A DNA stretch of 64,000 bases from Streptomyces sp. AM 4-1-1 (GTDB taxonomy: Bacteria > Actinomycetota > Actinomycetes > Streptomycetales > Streptomycetaceae), in NCBI RefSeq assembly GCF_029167625.1, contig NZ_CP119145.1, positions 3,968,001 to 4,032,000 of the forward strand. The letters run 5' to 3'. Positions 8,561 to 17,498 of this stretch are shown here, one piece after another. The position numbers and the translations under genes were made by a program. The notes beneath the pieces were generated by a model. It saw nothing but the letters and a program-made list of their open reading frames with translations, searched no databases and was not told the origin of the DNA. Every line of letters begins with the position of its first letter. Positions within the stretch are counted from its first letter, which is position 1.

Positions 8561-9514
8561 GTGGCGAACCCACTCGCCGTCAGCGTCGCCGCCTCGTCCG
8601 AGGACCTGATCGGCGACACCCCGCTGCTGAGGCTCCGCCTCCACGGGCTGCCCGCCGACGCCCACGTACTGGCCAAGCTGGAGGCGGCCAACCCGCTGTC
8701 CAGCATCAAGGACCGGGCCGCGCTCTTCATGATGCGGGCCGCCGAGGAGTCCGGCGAACTGCTGCCCGGCGCGACCGTCATCGAGTCGACGTCGGGCAAC
8801 ACCGGGATCGCGCTCGCCTCGCTGGCCACCGTGCGCGGCCACCCGTGCCGGATCGTGCTGCCCGACAACGCCTCCCGCGAACGCGTCCTGACCCTGCGGA
8901 TGCTGGGGGCCGACGTCGAGTTCACCGACCACACCCTGGGCTTCGCCGGGTGCGTGGAACGCGCCGAGGAACTGCACGCGCGGACACCGGGCTCCTGGTA
9001 CGCGCGCCAGCACGAGAACCCCGCCAATGTGCGCGCCCACTACGAGTCCACCGGGCCGGAGATCTGGCGGGACACCGGGGGCCGGGTCGACCACCTGGTG
9101 TGCGCGGTGGGCACCGGCGGCACCCTCACCGGCATCGCCCGCTTCCTGCGCGAGCGGAACCCGGACCTCCACGTCGTCGCCGTCGAACCGGAGGGTTCCG
9201 CGCTGCTGTCCGGCGGCCCGCCGGGACCGCACCGCATCCCCGGCCTCAACGGCGGCTTCATCAGCCCGGTCACCGACGTCACCCTCATCGACGAGGTCGT
9301 CGCGGTCTCCGACGAGGACGCCGCCGCGGCCACCCGGGCCGTCGCCGCCACCAGCGGGCTGCTCGTCGGTGTCTCCTCCGGCGCCGCCGCGCACGCCTGT
9401 CTCGAACTGGCCCGCCGTCACGACCTGTCGGGTGCCACCGTCGTGACCGTCTTCCCCGACACGGGGGAGCGCTACCTCAGCTGGTGGCCCGCCGAAGCCG
9501 AGCCCGCCGGATGA
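8561..9514 (+). CDS. Cysteine synthase-family PLP enzyme (O-acetylserine sulfhydrylase-like)
   Basis: This is a 317-residue fold type II PLP enzyme. The cofactor Lys is K50 in SSIKDRAALF, the substrate loop is TSGNTG at 77-82, and the phosphate cradle is GTGGTLTG near 182. All are standard for CysK/CysM. It uses a GTG start with GGAGGT just upstream. O-acetylserine sulfhydrylases replace the acetoxy group of O-acetylserine with sulfide. Paralogues in secondary metabolism use other nucleophiles to make beta-substituted alanines such as O-ureidoserine or 2,3-diaminopropionate. The acetyltransferase that makes O-acetylserine is encoded next to it with a four-base overlap. The pair therefore works as a unit, either to supply cysteine or to make an unusual amino acid for the ATP-grasp ligases. 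Confidence 0.92.
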   Translation: MANPLAVSVAASSEDLIGDTPLLRLRLHGLPADAHVLAKLEAANPLSSIKDRAALFMMRAAEESGELLPGATVIESTSGNTGIALASLATVRGHPCRIVLPDNASRERVLTLRMLGADVEFTDHTLGFAGCVERAEELHARTPGSWYARQHENPANVRAHYESTGPEIWRDTGGRVDHLVCAVGTGGTLTGIARFLRERNPDLHVVAVEPEGSALLSGGPPGPHRIPGLNGGFISPVTDVTLIDEVVAVSDEDAAAATRAVAATSGLLVGVSSGAAAHACLELARRHDLSGATVVTVFPDTGERYLSWWPAEAEPAG

Positions 9515-10122
9515 CAGGCGCGCTGAGAGGTACCCGAGGGCTGCGCCGCCGGGTACGGGAGACGCTGGACGTCGTCGTCGCCCGCGACCCCTCGGTCCGC
9601 TCCCGGAGCGAGGCGTGGCTGCACCCCACCCTGATGTCGCTGGCCGGTCACCGGACCGGCAACTACCTCTACCGGCACCGGCACTACCGCTCCGCGCGGC
9701 TGATCTGCATGATGACGAAGGCGCTCACGGGAGGGGTCGAGATCCACCCGGGCGCGCAGATCGGGCGGCGCCTCTTCATCGACCACGGCTGCGGCGTGGT
9801 GATCGGGGAGACCGCCGTCATCGGCGACGACGTCTCGCTGTTCCACCAGGTCACGATCGGCTCCACCGGCTGGTGGCAGGACCGTGAGCGTGACGGGGCG
9901 GGCGGCGGGAGGCGCCATCCCCGGCTCGGCAACGGCGTCACGGTGGGCACGGGAGCCACGCTGCTCGGCCCGATCACCATCGGCGACGACGCCCTGATCG
10001 GCGCGATGTCCCTCGTCCTGGACGACGTGCCCAAGGGCGCACACGTACGGGCGCCGGGGGACCGCGCCCGTACCGTCACGCACCCTCCGACACCCCCCTC
10101 CGAGAATGGAACGGACCGATGA
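9511..10122 (+). CDS. cysE: Serine O-acetyltransferase
   Basis: This 203-residue protein carries the left-handed beta-helix of hexapeptide acyltransferases, with GVEIHPGAQIGRRLFIDHG, GVVIGETAVIGDDVSLFHQVTIGS and ITIGDDALIGAMS. The catalytic His lies in FIDHGCGVVIGE. It transfers acetyl from acetyl-CoA to serine to give O-acetylserine for the preceding enzyme. It is shorter than E. coli CysE because it has a reduced N-terminal helical domain, as in many Gram-positive homologues. A proline-rich tail follows the helix. It overlaps both neighbours (ATGA) in the operon. Since sulfur assimilation genes are not present nearby, this is a dedicated copy for the cluster. Confidence 0.9.
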   Translation: MTGALRGTRGLRRRVRETLDVVVARDPSVRSRSEAWLHPTLMSLAGHRTGNYLYRHRHYRSARLICMMTKALTGGVEIHPGAQIGRRLFIDHGCGVVIGETAVIGDDVSLFHQVTIGSTGWWQDRERDGAGGGRRHPRLGNGVTVGTGATLLGPITIGDDALIGAMSLVLDDVPKGAHVRAPGDRARTVTHPPTPPSENGTDR

Positions 10123-11417
10123 ACCCCGAGCGCGCACTGTTGCTCGTCGGTGCCACCGACGAGACCGTAGCCAAGGCCAAGGCGCTGGGCCTGCACGTCC
10201 TGCTGCTCCAGCACCCCAGCAAGATCACCCCGGAGCAGGAACGTCTCGCCGACCTCGTCCTGATCGTCGACTACACCCGGTGGGAGCTGGTGGAGCCGAT
10301 CGCCCGCGAACTGCGGGAGGCGCCCGGGTTCAGCGCCGCGATATCGCTCACCGAGCCGGGACTCGAAGGCGCCGCCCGCGTCAACGACCTGTTCGGTCTC
10401 GGCGGCACCGGCCACGAAGTCGCCCTGAGGTTCCGGGACAAGGGCGTGATGCGCCGTCACTTCGCCGCCCTGGACCCGGAAGCGGTCAAGGCCGCGCCGC
10501 TGCGCGAGCGCGAGGACCTGGCGGCGTTCGGCGGCCGTCACGGCTACCCGTTCATCGTCAAGCCGACCGACGCCACCGCGAGCATCGGGGTGCGCCGGGT
10601 CGACGGTCCCTCCGACATCGATCAGGTGTGGGACGAGGTACGGCGGCTGACCGGCACCAGGACCGACCGGGTGTCGACGCTCTTCGTCCTCCGGGACTTC
10701 CTCATGGAGGAGTACCTGGACGGGCCGGAGTACAGCGTGGAGTCCTTCAGCTTCGCGGGCCGCCATGTCGTCGTGGCGATCACGGAGAAGTTCACCGACC
10801 CCGGCCACTGCGCCGAACTGGGTCACGCGCTGCCCGCCCGGCTGCCGTCGGACGTGGCGGAGGGGGTGCGTGACCGCGTGGTCCGCTTCCTCGACGTGAT
10901 CGGATACCGGGACGGGGTCGCCCACACCGAGATCCGGATCGGCGGGAACGGTCCCCGGGTGATCGAGAGCCACAACCGGGTGGCGGGCGACGCCATCCCG
11001 GAGCTGGTCCTGAGCGCGTACGGCATCGATCTGATGACCCTCGCCCTCGGCCGGCCGTTCGGGCTGGTCGACGAACTTCCCGACCGCCCGGTGGCCGGTG
11101 GCGGGGCCAGTGTGCGCGTCCTGGTGGGGGAGCCGGGACGGGTGGAGTCGGTCGACGGCGTGGCGGAGGCCCGGCGCCAGGACGGGGTGATCGACGTGCG
11201 GATCAGCGCCCGGCCGGGGGACACCGTCCGGCGGGTCCGGGACAACTGGGACCGGCTCGGTCTCGTGGCGGTGGCAGGCCCCGACACGACGGCGGCGGTC
11301 CGGCGGGGCGCCGAGGTCGTCCGGGACACCATCAGGGTGCGGGTGGTCGCCGACGACGGCCGGACGGGCCTGGCCGAGGTGGCCCCGGTGACGGAGCGGG
11401 CGGTGGCGTCCGCGTGA
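10119..11417 (+). CDS. ATP-grasp ligase 3
   Basis: This is a 432-residue ATP-grasp protein. Visible elements are the N-terminal lobe RALLLVGATDETVAKAKALG, the ATP-binding strand HGYPFIVKPTDATASIGV near 144-162, MEEYLDGPEYSVESFSF near 196-212, and HTEIRIGGNGPRVIESHNRVAGDAIPEL near 270-297. The last motif replaces the common E-x-x-x-R with ESHNRVAGD, as found in several L-amino-acid ligase relatives. It follows the acetyltransferase with an ATGA overlap and is followed by another ATP-grasp gene through GTGA. It likely forms an amide bond. Whether it adds a residue to a peptide or caps an amino acid cannot be told from the sequence. Confidence 0.88.
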   Translation: MNPERALLLVGATDETVAKAKALGLHVLLLQHPSKITPEQERLADLVLIVDYTRWELVEPIARELREAPGFSAAISLTEPGLEGAARVNDLFGLGGTGHEVALRFRDKGVMRRHFAALDPEAVKAAPLREREDLAAFGGRHGYPFIVKPTDATASIGVRRVDGPSDIDQVWDEVRRLTGTRTDRVSTLFVLRDFLMEEYLDGPEYSVESFSFAGRHVVVAITEKFTDPGHCAELGHALPARLPSDVAEGVRDRVVRFLDVIGYRDGVAHTEIRIGGNGPRVIESHNRVAGDAIPELVLSAYGIDLMTLALGRPFGLVDELPDRPVAGGGASVRVLVGEPGRVESVDGVAEARRQDGVIDVRISARPGDTVRRVRDNWDRLGLVAVAGPDTTAAVRRGAEVVRDTIRVRVVADDGRTGLAEVAPVTERAVASA

Positions 11418-12784
11418 GTGTCCTCATCCTCCACCGCAACCCGTTCCGCCCCTTCCCCTACCAGGAGTGGCTGACCGGCCGCACCGGTGACGTGGTCGTC
11501 CTCGCGGCCCGCGACAAGCTGGGGCTTCCCGGCGAGGAGGTGCCGGACGGCGGCGACCTCGGATTCACCCGCCTGGAGGTCTTCGACGACTTCGACGCCG
11601 AGGCGGTCGACACCCGGGCGCTGGAACTGGCCGAGGAGTTCCGCGTCACCCACGTCGTCGCCCACCACGAGGCGGACGTGGACCGCGCCGCCCGGCTGCG
11701 GGAACGCCTCGGCCTCGACGGGGCGTGGACCGAGGACGTCCGGCCGTTCCGGGACAAGCTCCTGATGAAGCGGCTCGCCCGGCAGGCCGGTATCGAGGTC
11801 GCCCCGCACGTCCTGGCGCACACCGCCGACGAGGCGCGCGAGTTCGCGGGGCGGTACGGACTCCCGCTGGTGTGCAAGGAGCGGGCCGGTTACAACTCCG
11901 TGGGACTGCGTATCCTGCGGGACGAGGACGAGCTGGAGAGCTGCCTCGCCGACGTCTTCCCGGGCCCGCCGCGTGACGACGTACTGCTGGAGGCGTTCGT
12001 ACCGGGCCGGATGTGCCACGTCGACGGTCTGGTGGTCGACGGCAGGACCGTGGCGGCCTGGCCCTCCCAGTACCAGTACGACCTGTCGTCGTTCGCGGCC
12101 GATCCGGGACCGCGCGTCGATCTGACGCTGGACCCGGACGATCCGCTCACGCCCCGGCTGCTGGACCTGGTCGACCGGGTCCTCACGGCGCTGAGACCGG
12201 AGGGGACCCGGCTCCGGGACCACGCCTTCCACGCGGAGGTCTTCCACACCCCGGACGGGCGGCTCGTGCTGTGCGAGATCGCCTGCCGGTCGGGCGGCGC
12301 CAAGATCCGGGAGGTGTTCCGGACGATGTTCGGCATCCACCTCGCGCAGTACGTGACCCGCGCGGAGGCCGGCATGCCGCTTCCCGGGTTCGAGGACGGC
12401 GTCGGCGACGGGCCCCCGCCGCGGCCCCGGTGCATGTCGGGACAGGTGCTGACGATGAAGCGGCCGGGCCTGGTGCGCGCGCTGCCCGAGATCCCCGACG
12501 ACCCCTGGGTGGAGGGCTTCTGGCTCTTCGCCGAACCCGGCCAGGTGATCGCACCCGCCTCCGGTTCCGCGGACTTCCTGACCGCGGCGGTGGCCTCGGC
12601 CCCCACCCGGGCGGAGTGCGAACGGAGGCTGCGCGGACTCGGCGCACGGGTGCAGGCCGGTACGGAGATCGTGCCGGTCGGCGCCGAGGACGAGGGCGGG
12701 CCGGCCGACGCCGGTGCCGACGGCCCGCGGGCCGGTGCCGCCGACGAGGCGCGGACCGCCACGGAGATCGCGGTGACCTCGTGA
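11414..12784 (+). CDS. ATP-grasp ligase 4
   Basis: This 456-residue protein starts at GTG 11414, overlapping the upstream stop. Its ATP-grasp core is more divergent than the other three: LPLVCKERAGYNSVGLRIL near 151-169, LEAFVPGRMCHVDGLVVDG near 193-211 and HAEVFHTPDGRLVLCEIACRSGGAKI near 274-299. The Glu ligand and the R-S-G-G loop are kept. The extra residues LAQYVTRAEAGMPLPGFED resemble the C-terminal region of carbamoyl-phosphate-synthase-like ligases. A Gly/Ala-rich acidic tail covers about the last 45 residues. It sits between ligase 3 and the second MFS gene, which it overlaps by four bases. An amide-forming role is likely; the substrate is unknown. Confidence 0.85.
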   Translation: MSVLILHRNPFRPFPYQEWLTGRTGDVVVLAARDKLGLPGEEVPDGGDLGFTRLEVFDDFDAEAVDTRALELAEEFRVTHVVAHHEADVDRAARLRERLGLDGAWTEDVRPFRDKLLMKRLARQAGIEVAPHVLAHTADEAREFAGRYGLPLVCKERAGYNSVGLRILRDEDELESCLADVFPGPPRDDVLLEAFVPGRMCHVDGLVVDGRTVAAWPSQYQYDLSSFAADPGPRVDLTLDPDDPLTPRLLDLVDRVLTALRPEGTRLRDHAFHAEVFHTPDGRLVLCEIACRSGGAKIREVFRTMFGIHLAQYVTRAEAGMPLPGFEDGVGDGPPPRPRCMSGQVLTMKRPGLVRALPEIPDDPWVEGFWLFAEPGQVIAPASGSADFLTAAVASAPTRAECERRLRGLGARVQAGTEIVPVGAEDEGGPADAGADGPRAGAADEARTATEIAVTS

Positions 12785-14061
12785 AGAAGCCGTCCAAACA
12801 GGTCAGGTACATGATCGGGATGGTGGTCGACGCCACCGGAAGCGGTATGTACCTCCCGCTCTCCCTGCTGTACTTCCACTACGTCACCGGGCTGCCGATC
12901 ACCAAGGTCGGCGTCATCATGACCTCGGCCGCGGTGGTCGGCCTGGTGAGCAACCCGGTCGCGGGGGTGCTCATCGACCGGTTCGGCGCCCGCACCGTCG
13001 TCGTCGGGGGGTACGTCCTGCGCGCCGCGGGATTCTGCGCCTACCCGTTCGTGGACAACGGGGTGTTCATGTTCGCCGTGGTGCTGCCGGTCGCGCTGGG
13101 GGACATGTCCTTCCCGCCCGCCATCCAGTCCTTCGTGGCCGAGATCGCGCGCGGCACCGACCGGGACAAGCTGCTCGCCGCCCAGCGCAGTCTGCGCAAC
13201 GCCGGCATGGGGGTGGGCGGACTGCTCGCGGGCGCGGCACTGGCGCTGGGCAGCGACTCCGCGTACCACCTGATCGTGATCTGCGTGGCCGTCGGATACC
13301 TGGTGGCCGCCGCGCTCATCCGGACGATCCCCACCGACCGGGCCGCCCCGCCGGTCGGCGGCAGACCGTCCCGCAAGGGCGGCTACCTCCTGGTGGCCCG
13401 CAACCGTCCGTTCATGGCGCTGTCCCTGCTGAACGTCCCCACGGCCTTCGGGTACATGGTGCTCTCGGTGAGCCTCCCGGTGTACCTCACACAGGAGTTG
13501 GGCGCGTCCAGCTCCATGGTGGGTGTCCTGTACGCGGTCAACACGGTGGGTATCGCGCTGCTCCAGATCCCGGTGACCCGGGTGCTCGGCGGATACCGGA
13601 GGACGAGGGCCATGGCGCTGGGCGCGGCGGTCTTCGCCGCGTCCTTCGTGTTCTTCGCGGTGCTGGGCACCTTCCCGAAGGGGACCGCGGTGATCGTCGG
13701 TGTCTTCGCCGCCACGATGGCGTTCACCGCCGGGGAACTGCTGCACGGCGCCACGGCGTCCGCGCTGGTCGCGCAGACGGCCCCGGAGGAGACCCGGGGC
13801 CGGCACCTGGCGATCTACCAGCTCTCCTGGGCGGTCCCGATCGCCTTGGCGCCCGCGGTGCTGACCGCCCTGCTGTCGGTCTCCGCGATCGGTATGTGGC
13901 TGCTCCTCGCGGTCGGCGTGGCCGGTGCCGCGCTGGGCGTGCTCCGGCTGGAGCGGCGGCTCCCGGAGGCGGCGGTGCATCCGCGGCCGAGTGTGCGCCC
14001 GGCCGATGAGCAGCCGGCCGGGGAGCAGTCGGCCGGGGAGCAGCGCCCGGTGGGGACCTGA
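12781..14061 (+). CDS. MFS transporter (second in the operon)
   Basis: This 426-residue protein has about 12 hydrophobic segments and the MFS signature DRFGARTVVVGGYV near residue 60. The C-terminus is a charged, repetitive tail with PADEQPAGEQSAGEQRP. It uses a GTG start overlapping the upstream TGA and is the last gene of the operon that starts at 3255. It differs clearly from the transporter at 6101, so the cluster codes for two exporters, perhaps one for the final product and one for an intermediate or for resistance. Confidence 0.87.
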   Translation: MKKPSKQVRYMIGMVVDATGSGMYLPLSLLYFHYVTGLPITKVGVIMTSAAVVGLVSNPVAGVLIDRFGARTVVVGGYVLRAAGFCAYPFVDNGVFMFAVVLPVALGDMSFPPAIQSFVAEIARGTDRDKLLAAQRSLRNAGMGVGGLLAGAALALGSDSAYHLIVICVAVGYLVAAALIRTIPTDRAAPPVGGRPSRKGGYLLVARNRPFMALSLLNVPTAFGYMVLSVSLPVYLTQELGASSSMVGVLYAVNTVGIALLQIPVTRVLGGYRRTRAMALGAAVFAASFVFFAVLGTFPKGTAVIVGVFAATMAFTAGELLHGATASALVAQTAPEETRGRHLAIYQLSWAVPIALAPAVLTALLSVSAIGMWLLLAVGVAGAALGVLRLERRLPEAAVHPRPSVRPADEQPAGEQSAGEQRPVGT

Positions 14062-14121
14062 CAGCGGGGCCGGGAACTCCGGAGGAGGGTTGACGAAGGG
14101 GCTTCGCGCCCCGGCGTGCGG

Positions 14122-14147
14122 ACGGCCGGTTCCGTGGAACGGGCCGT
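14122..14147 (+). terminator. Probable terminator hairpin after the ATP-grasp/MFS operon
   Basis: ACGGCC-G-GTTCC at 14122-14133 faces GGAAC-G-GGCCGT at 14136-14147, with a two-base loop at the tip and one mismatched G pair. It lies 60 bp after the stop of the second MFS gene and before the methylase start at 14217. A weaker stem (GGGGC/GCCCC, 14098-14112) lies just before it. Confidence 0.55.
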
Positions 14148-14216
14148 CATGAGATGTGTCCAGCTCGAAGGCCGCCCGGCATCGCGTCGACGGCGGCGAG
14201 AACGCGGAGAGGTTGC

Positions 14217-14903
14217 GTGATCCCGATGGGGGTTTCCAGTTGGTTGGTGCTGGGTGGCGAGGACCCGGAGTACGCCCTTGCCGATGCGGCCGGGCAGAGT
14301 GGTCTGGTCAGTCAGTTGCGGCCGTTGATCGCCGAGCTGAGCAGCCCCGGTGACCTGGTGTTCGACCCGTTCGCCGGGTGGGGGACGACGCTGGTGGCGT
14401 GTGCGGCCGAGGGGCGGCGGGGGGTCGGACTGGAGATCAACGAGTCCCGTGCGGAGGAGGCCCGGCGGCGCGTGGCGGTCTATCCCGAGCAGCGGATGCT
14501 CTGCGGGGACGCCCGCAAGCCGCCGCTGGACCCGGACTCGGTGGACCTGGTGCTGTGTGATCTCCCCTATTTCGGCACGGATCTGGACGTCGAGGCCGAG
14601 GGCACGGGCCAGATGTACGCGCTGCGCGACTACGACGACTACCTGACGGCGCTCGACGAGGTGTTCGGAGCCGTCGCCGACGTGATGCGACCGGGCGCGT
14701 ACGCCGTGATCGCCGTGCAGAACCGTCGGACAGGGGGTTCGTTCGTGCCGCTCGCCTGGGACGCCTCCCGTGTGCTCGGCCGTCATCTGACACTGGGCGA
14801 CGAGCGCGTCCACCTCTACGACCGGCCGGTGGGCGGCGACGATCCGATGCTGTCGAACCGCTCGCACGAGTACCTGTTGACGGCGGTGAAGCCCACCGCT
14901 TGA
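14217..14903 (+). CDS. TRM11/DNA-methylase-like SAM-dependent methyltransferase
   Basis: The GTG at 14217 has GGAGAGG directly upstream and gives 228 residues. The SAM-binding motif is DPFAGWGTTLVAC at 50-62, followed by GLEINESR, and the catalytic motif is DLPYF at 115-119, in the form used by amino-methyltransferases of the TRM11 and N4/N6 DNA methylase group. These enzymes methylate exocyclic amino groups of nucleic-acid bases. No target-recognition domain or THUMP domain is visible, so a small-molecule or tRNA substrate is possible. It is transcribed in the same direction as the operon but after a hairpin, and is convergent with the aminotransferase. A link to the cluster product is not shown. 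Confidence 0.7.
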   Translation: MIPMGVSSWLVLGGEDPEYALADAAGQSGLVSQLRPLIAELSSPGDLVFDPFAGWGTTLVACAAEGRRGVGLEINESRAEEARRRVAVYPEQRMLCGDARKPPLDPDSVDLVLCDLPYFGTDLDVEAEGTGQMYALRDYDDYLTALDEVFGAVADVMRPGAYAVIAVQNRRTGGSFVPLAWDASRVLGRHLTLGDERVHLYDRPVGGDDPMLSNRSHEYLLTAVKPTA

Positions 14904-14914
14904 CGGGCGCCGTC

Positions 14915-14954
14915 GCCGGAACCGGCCGGGCCCGTAGGCCGGGCCGGCTCCGGC
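14915..14954. terminator. Bidirectional terminator hairpin between convergent genes
   Basis: An 18-bp GC-rich stem with two mismatches (14915-14932 with 14937-14954) and a four-base loop lies between the 3' ends of the methylase (+) and the aminotransferase (-). It can serve both transcripts. Confidence 0.6.
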
Positions 14955-15064
14955 GGGTCCGCCGGGCCTGCGTCCGGCCGGCCTACCCGCGTCCGCCGCC
15001 TCCGCCGTGGTGGAAGCGGCGGACGTGCCTGACGGACTCGACGGGTCGGCCCGGCCGGCGGTGT

Positions 15065-16138
15065 TCAGGCGGAGCCGGGGCCGGCGAAGCGCGCGGCGAC
15101 ACGTACCACGATGTCGTTGGCCTCCGGTTCGCCGATGGTGACCCGGGCGCCTTCTCCGGGGAACGCCCGGACCCGTACGCCCGCGTTCTCGCAGGCGGCC
15201 GCGAAGTCCTCGGTGGCCGTGCCCAGCGGCAGCCACACGAAGTTGGCCTGCGAGGGCGGGAAGTCGAGCCCGGCCTCGCGCAGTGCGTCCTGCACCCGGT
15301 CCCGTTCCTTGACCAACTCCTCCACTCGCTCCAGGAGTTCGGACTCGGCCGCCAGTGACGCCACGGCCGCGCTCTGTGCCATGGCGCTGACGCCGAACGG
15401 AACGGCCGACCTTCGGACACCGGCCGCCACCGGTTCGTGGCAGACCGCGAAGCCGACCCGCAGCCCCGCCAGTCCGTACGCCTTGGAGAAGGTGCGCAAC
15501 ACGATCACCCGCGGCCGGTCACGGTAGAGCGCGATGCCGTCCGGAACGGCCCGCGCGTCACGCACGAACTCCCGGTACGCCTCGTCGAGGACGACCAGCA
15601 CATGGGCCGGGAGCCGGTCCAGGAAGCGTTCCAGCTCCGCCTGATCGACGACGGTCCCGGTGGGGTTGTTGGGGGTGCAGACGAACAGGAGCCTGGTCCG
15701 GTCGGTCACCGCACGGGCCATGGCGTCCAGGTCGTGACTGTGGTCCGCCCTCAGCGGCACTTCCACGGCGGTGCCGCCGTAGAGGTCCGTGAGGTGCGGA
15801 TACGCCTCGAACGAGGGCCAGGCGTACACCACTTCGCCGCCCTCCTGCCCCAGCACGGAGTGCAGGAGATGCGCGGTGACGCCCACCGAGCCGGCGCCGA
15901 CGGCGAGATGCGCGGCGGGGACCGAGAGGTGCGCGGAGAGCGCTTCGGTCAGCTCGGTGACGGACCGGTCGGGGTAGCGGTTGATCCGGCCGCCTTCGTC
16001 CCGGAGCAGTTCCCGGACCGAGGGCAGGGGCGGATGGGGGTTCTCGTTGGCAGCAAGGGAAAAGGGCGGCACGCGGCACCTTCCGACACCGGGGGCACGC
16101 CACCGGAAACCGGTCGACGCGCGCTTCGGCGCAAGCAT
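15065..16138 (-). CDS. HisC-family PLP aminotransferase
   Basis: This is a fold type I class II aminotransferase of about 357 residues. It shows [10 protein letters not shown] near the N-terminus, [18 protein letters not shown], and the PLP-binding Lys in [17 protein letters not shown]. These are typical of histidinol-phosphate and aromatic aminotransferases. The ATG at 16138 gives the family length; a TTG 90 bp further upstream is possible and neither has a clear ribosome binding site. It is encoded opposite to the operon. In a cluster with a PapC-like dehydrogenase it could convert 4-aminophenylpyruvate or another aryl-pyruvate to the amino acid, since HisC-type enzymes are known as aromatic aminotransferases in actinobacteria. 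A housekeeping HisC paralogue is the alternative. Confidence 0.8.
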   Translation of the reverse strand: MLAPKRASTGFRWRAPGVGRCRVPPFSLAANENPHPPLPSVRELLRDEGGRINRYPDRSVTELTEALSAHLSVPAAHLAVGAGSVGVTAHLLHSVLGQEGGEVVYAWPSFEAYPHLTDLYGGTAVEVPLRADHSHDLDAMARAVTDRTRLLFVCTPNNPTGTVVDQAELERFLDRLPAHVLVVLDEAYREFVRDARAVPDGIALYRDRPRVIVLRTFSKAYGLAGLRVGFAVCHEPVAAGVRRSAVPFGVSAMAQSAAVASLAAESELLERVEELVKERDRVQDALREAGLDFPPSQANFVWLPLGTATEDFAAACENAGVRVRAFPGEGARVTIGEPEANDIVVRVAARFAGPGSA

Positions 16139-16284
16139 GGGGATGGGTAATGCGCGCCTGCATCCGAGGAGTTGACTGCTCGGGGGCGTCGCTGCGACAA
16201 CCCTACGAGGTGCGTCGGCGCCTCGCAAGATCCCGCCGTCAACTGTCCGCGACCACCCGGAAGCCGTGTGCCGGCGGCGGAGGG

Positions 16285-17193
16285 TCAGGGCTGGCGGGGA
16301 GGGCCGGGCGGCTTCCCGGTCGCCTCGCCCCGCCCCATCAGATAGCCGAGTTGCAGCCGGTGCTGCGCGGCGTACTCGTCCTTGAGCCGCGCGATGTGCG
16401 ACTGGAGCGAACGCAGGCTGAGCCCGAGCCGGCGGGCGATCTCCCGGTCGGAACGTCCCTCGATCAGTAATTTGCGGATCGTGTCCCGCATGTCGGGGAT
16501 CACTTCCGCGGCCGCGTCGGCCGCCCGTACCGGCAGGAAGGGGTAGGGCTCGGCCCGGTCCCAGGCCCGCTCGAACATGTCCGTCAGGAACTTCACCACG
16601 GCGGGCTCGGTGACGAGCACCATGACGGTGCGCTCGGCATTGGCCGGAATGAACGCGGTGTGCCGGTCGACGATGATCAGCCGGTCGAAGAACTCCGCGA
16701 GGGTACGGACCTGGGCGCCGTATCCCGCGACCGTCCGCACGTAATCCTTGGTCGGCTCGTCGAACCGGGTGCTGTGCTGGTAGAGGGTGCGCATGAACAC
16801 GCCCGCGTCGATCTGCGCGCGCACCCCGGCCAGCGCCTTGTCCAGCACGGCACCGGGGCGCGGCCCGTCGGGCTGGGCCGTCAGGATCTCCTTCCGCGCC
16901 CCGTCCACCACGCGCTGGATGGCCTCGGCGATCTCCGGGAGCCCCTTGACGTAGACGAAACCGATTCCGGAGGACGCCCCGTGCGGCGTGCCGGGACCGT
17001 CGGTCCCGGGCCGGGGCGCGGTCTGGACGGCGAGAGTCCGGGACAGCTCGGTGAGCGTCTCCGCCATCCGGAGCATGGTCTCCCCGGGGCTCACCGCGAT
17101 GTCGCCGAGCCCTCCGCCGACCGGATGCTTAGAACGGTTCGGGGTGTCGGGCGCGGCACCGCGCGCCGATCTTGTGTGACTCTTTGTTCCCAT
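16285..17193 (-). CDS. LuxR-type HTH regulator with a TTA codon (pathway regulator candidate)
   Basis: The 302-residue protein starts at 17193, where GGGGGATTCAA precedes ATG. Residues from about 235 to 275 form a LuxR/FixJ-type helix-turn-helix ([28 protein letters not shown]). The middle part ([12 protein letters not shown] to [13 protein letters not shown]) looks like the TrmB/phospholipase-D-like sensor region seen in a group of Streptomyces pathway regulators. Codon 242 (bases 16470-16468, minus strand) is TTA, the rare leucine codon read by the bldA tRNA, so translation should depend on developmental stage. It is divergent from the small DIGWN peptide gene and shares a 305-bp control region with it. 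It probably controls this cluster. Confidence 0.82.
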   Translation of the reverse strand: MGTKSHTRSARGAAPDTPNRSKHPVGGGLGDIAVSPGETMLRMAETLTELSRTLAVQTAPRPGTDGPGTPHGASSGIGFVYVKGLPEIAEAIQRVVDGARKEILTAQPDGPRPGAVLDKALAGVRAQIDAGVFMRTLYQHSTRFDEPTKDYVRTVAGYGAQVRTLAEFFDRLIIVDRHTAFIPANAERTVMVLVTEPAVVKFLTDMFERAWDRAEPYPFLPVRAADAAAEVIPDMRDTIRKLLIEGRSDREIARRLGLSLRSLQSHIARLKDEYAAQHRLQLGYLMGRGEATGKPPGPPRQP

Positions 17194-17498
17194 TTGAATC
17201 CCCCGTTTCGTGGCATTGCACTGACCCGAAGTATCCGTGATCATCCGCGAATGCTCCAGGGGTGACAGGGTCAACAGCGGGATCGTACGGGCGTGTTGGT
17301 GTGGCTGGAAAGAGCCTTGTCCTGAGGAGTGTCGTTTCCAGGCTCATTCCTTTCCATCGTCGACCGGTCTCGACGCGTCCGCTGAGCGGTATCAAGAATT
17401 CCACTTCCGGTCATTCGCGCCGCTTCTCCCTTTCGCTCATAGGAGTGGGCTGCCGGGTGCGTGGAACGGGATGAAAATCTATGCTTTGGGGGGATTTT
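17194..17498. promoter_or_regulatory. Divergent control region between regulator and small peptide gene
   Basis: This is a 305-bp stretch with lower GC than its surroundings and no credible ORF. Both divergent genes have the same kind of Shine-Dalgarno sequence: GGGGGATTCAA before the regulator and GGGGGGATTTT before the peptide. I could not identify -10/-35 boxes or an operator with confidence. Confidence 0.5.
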
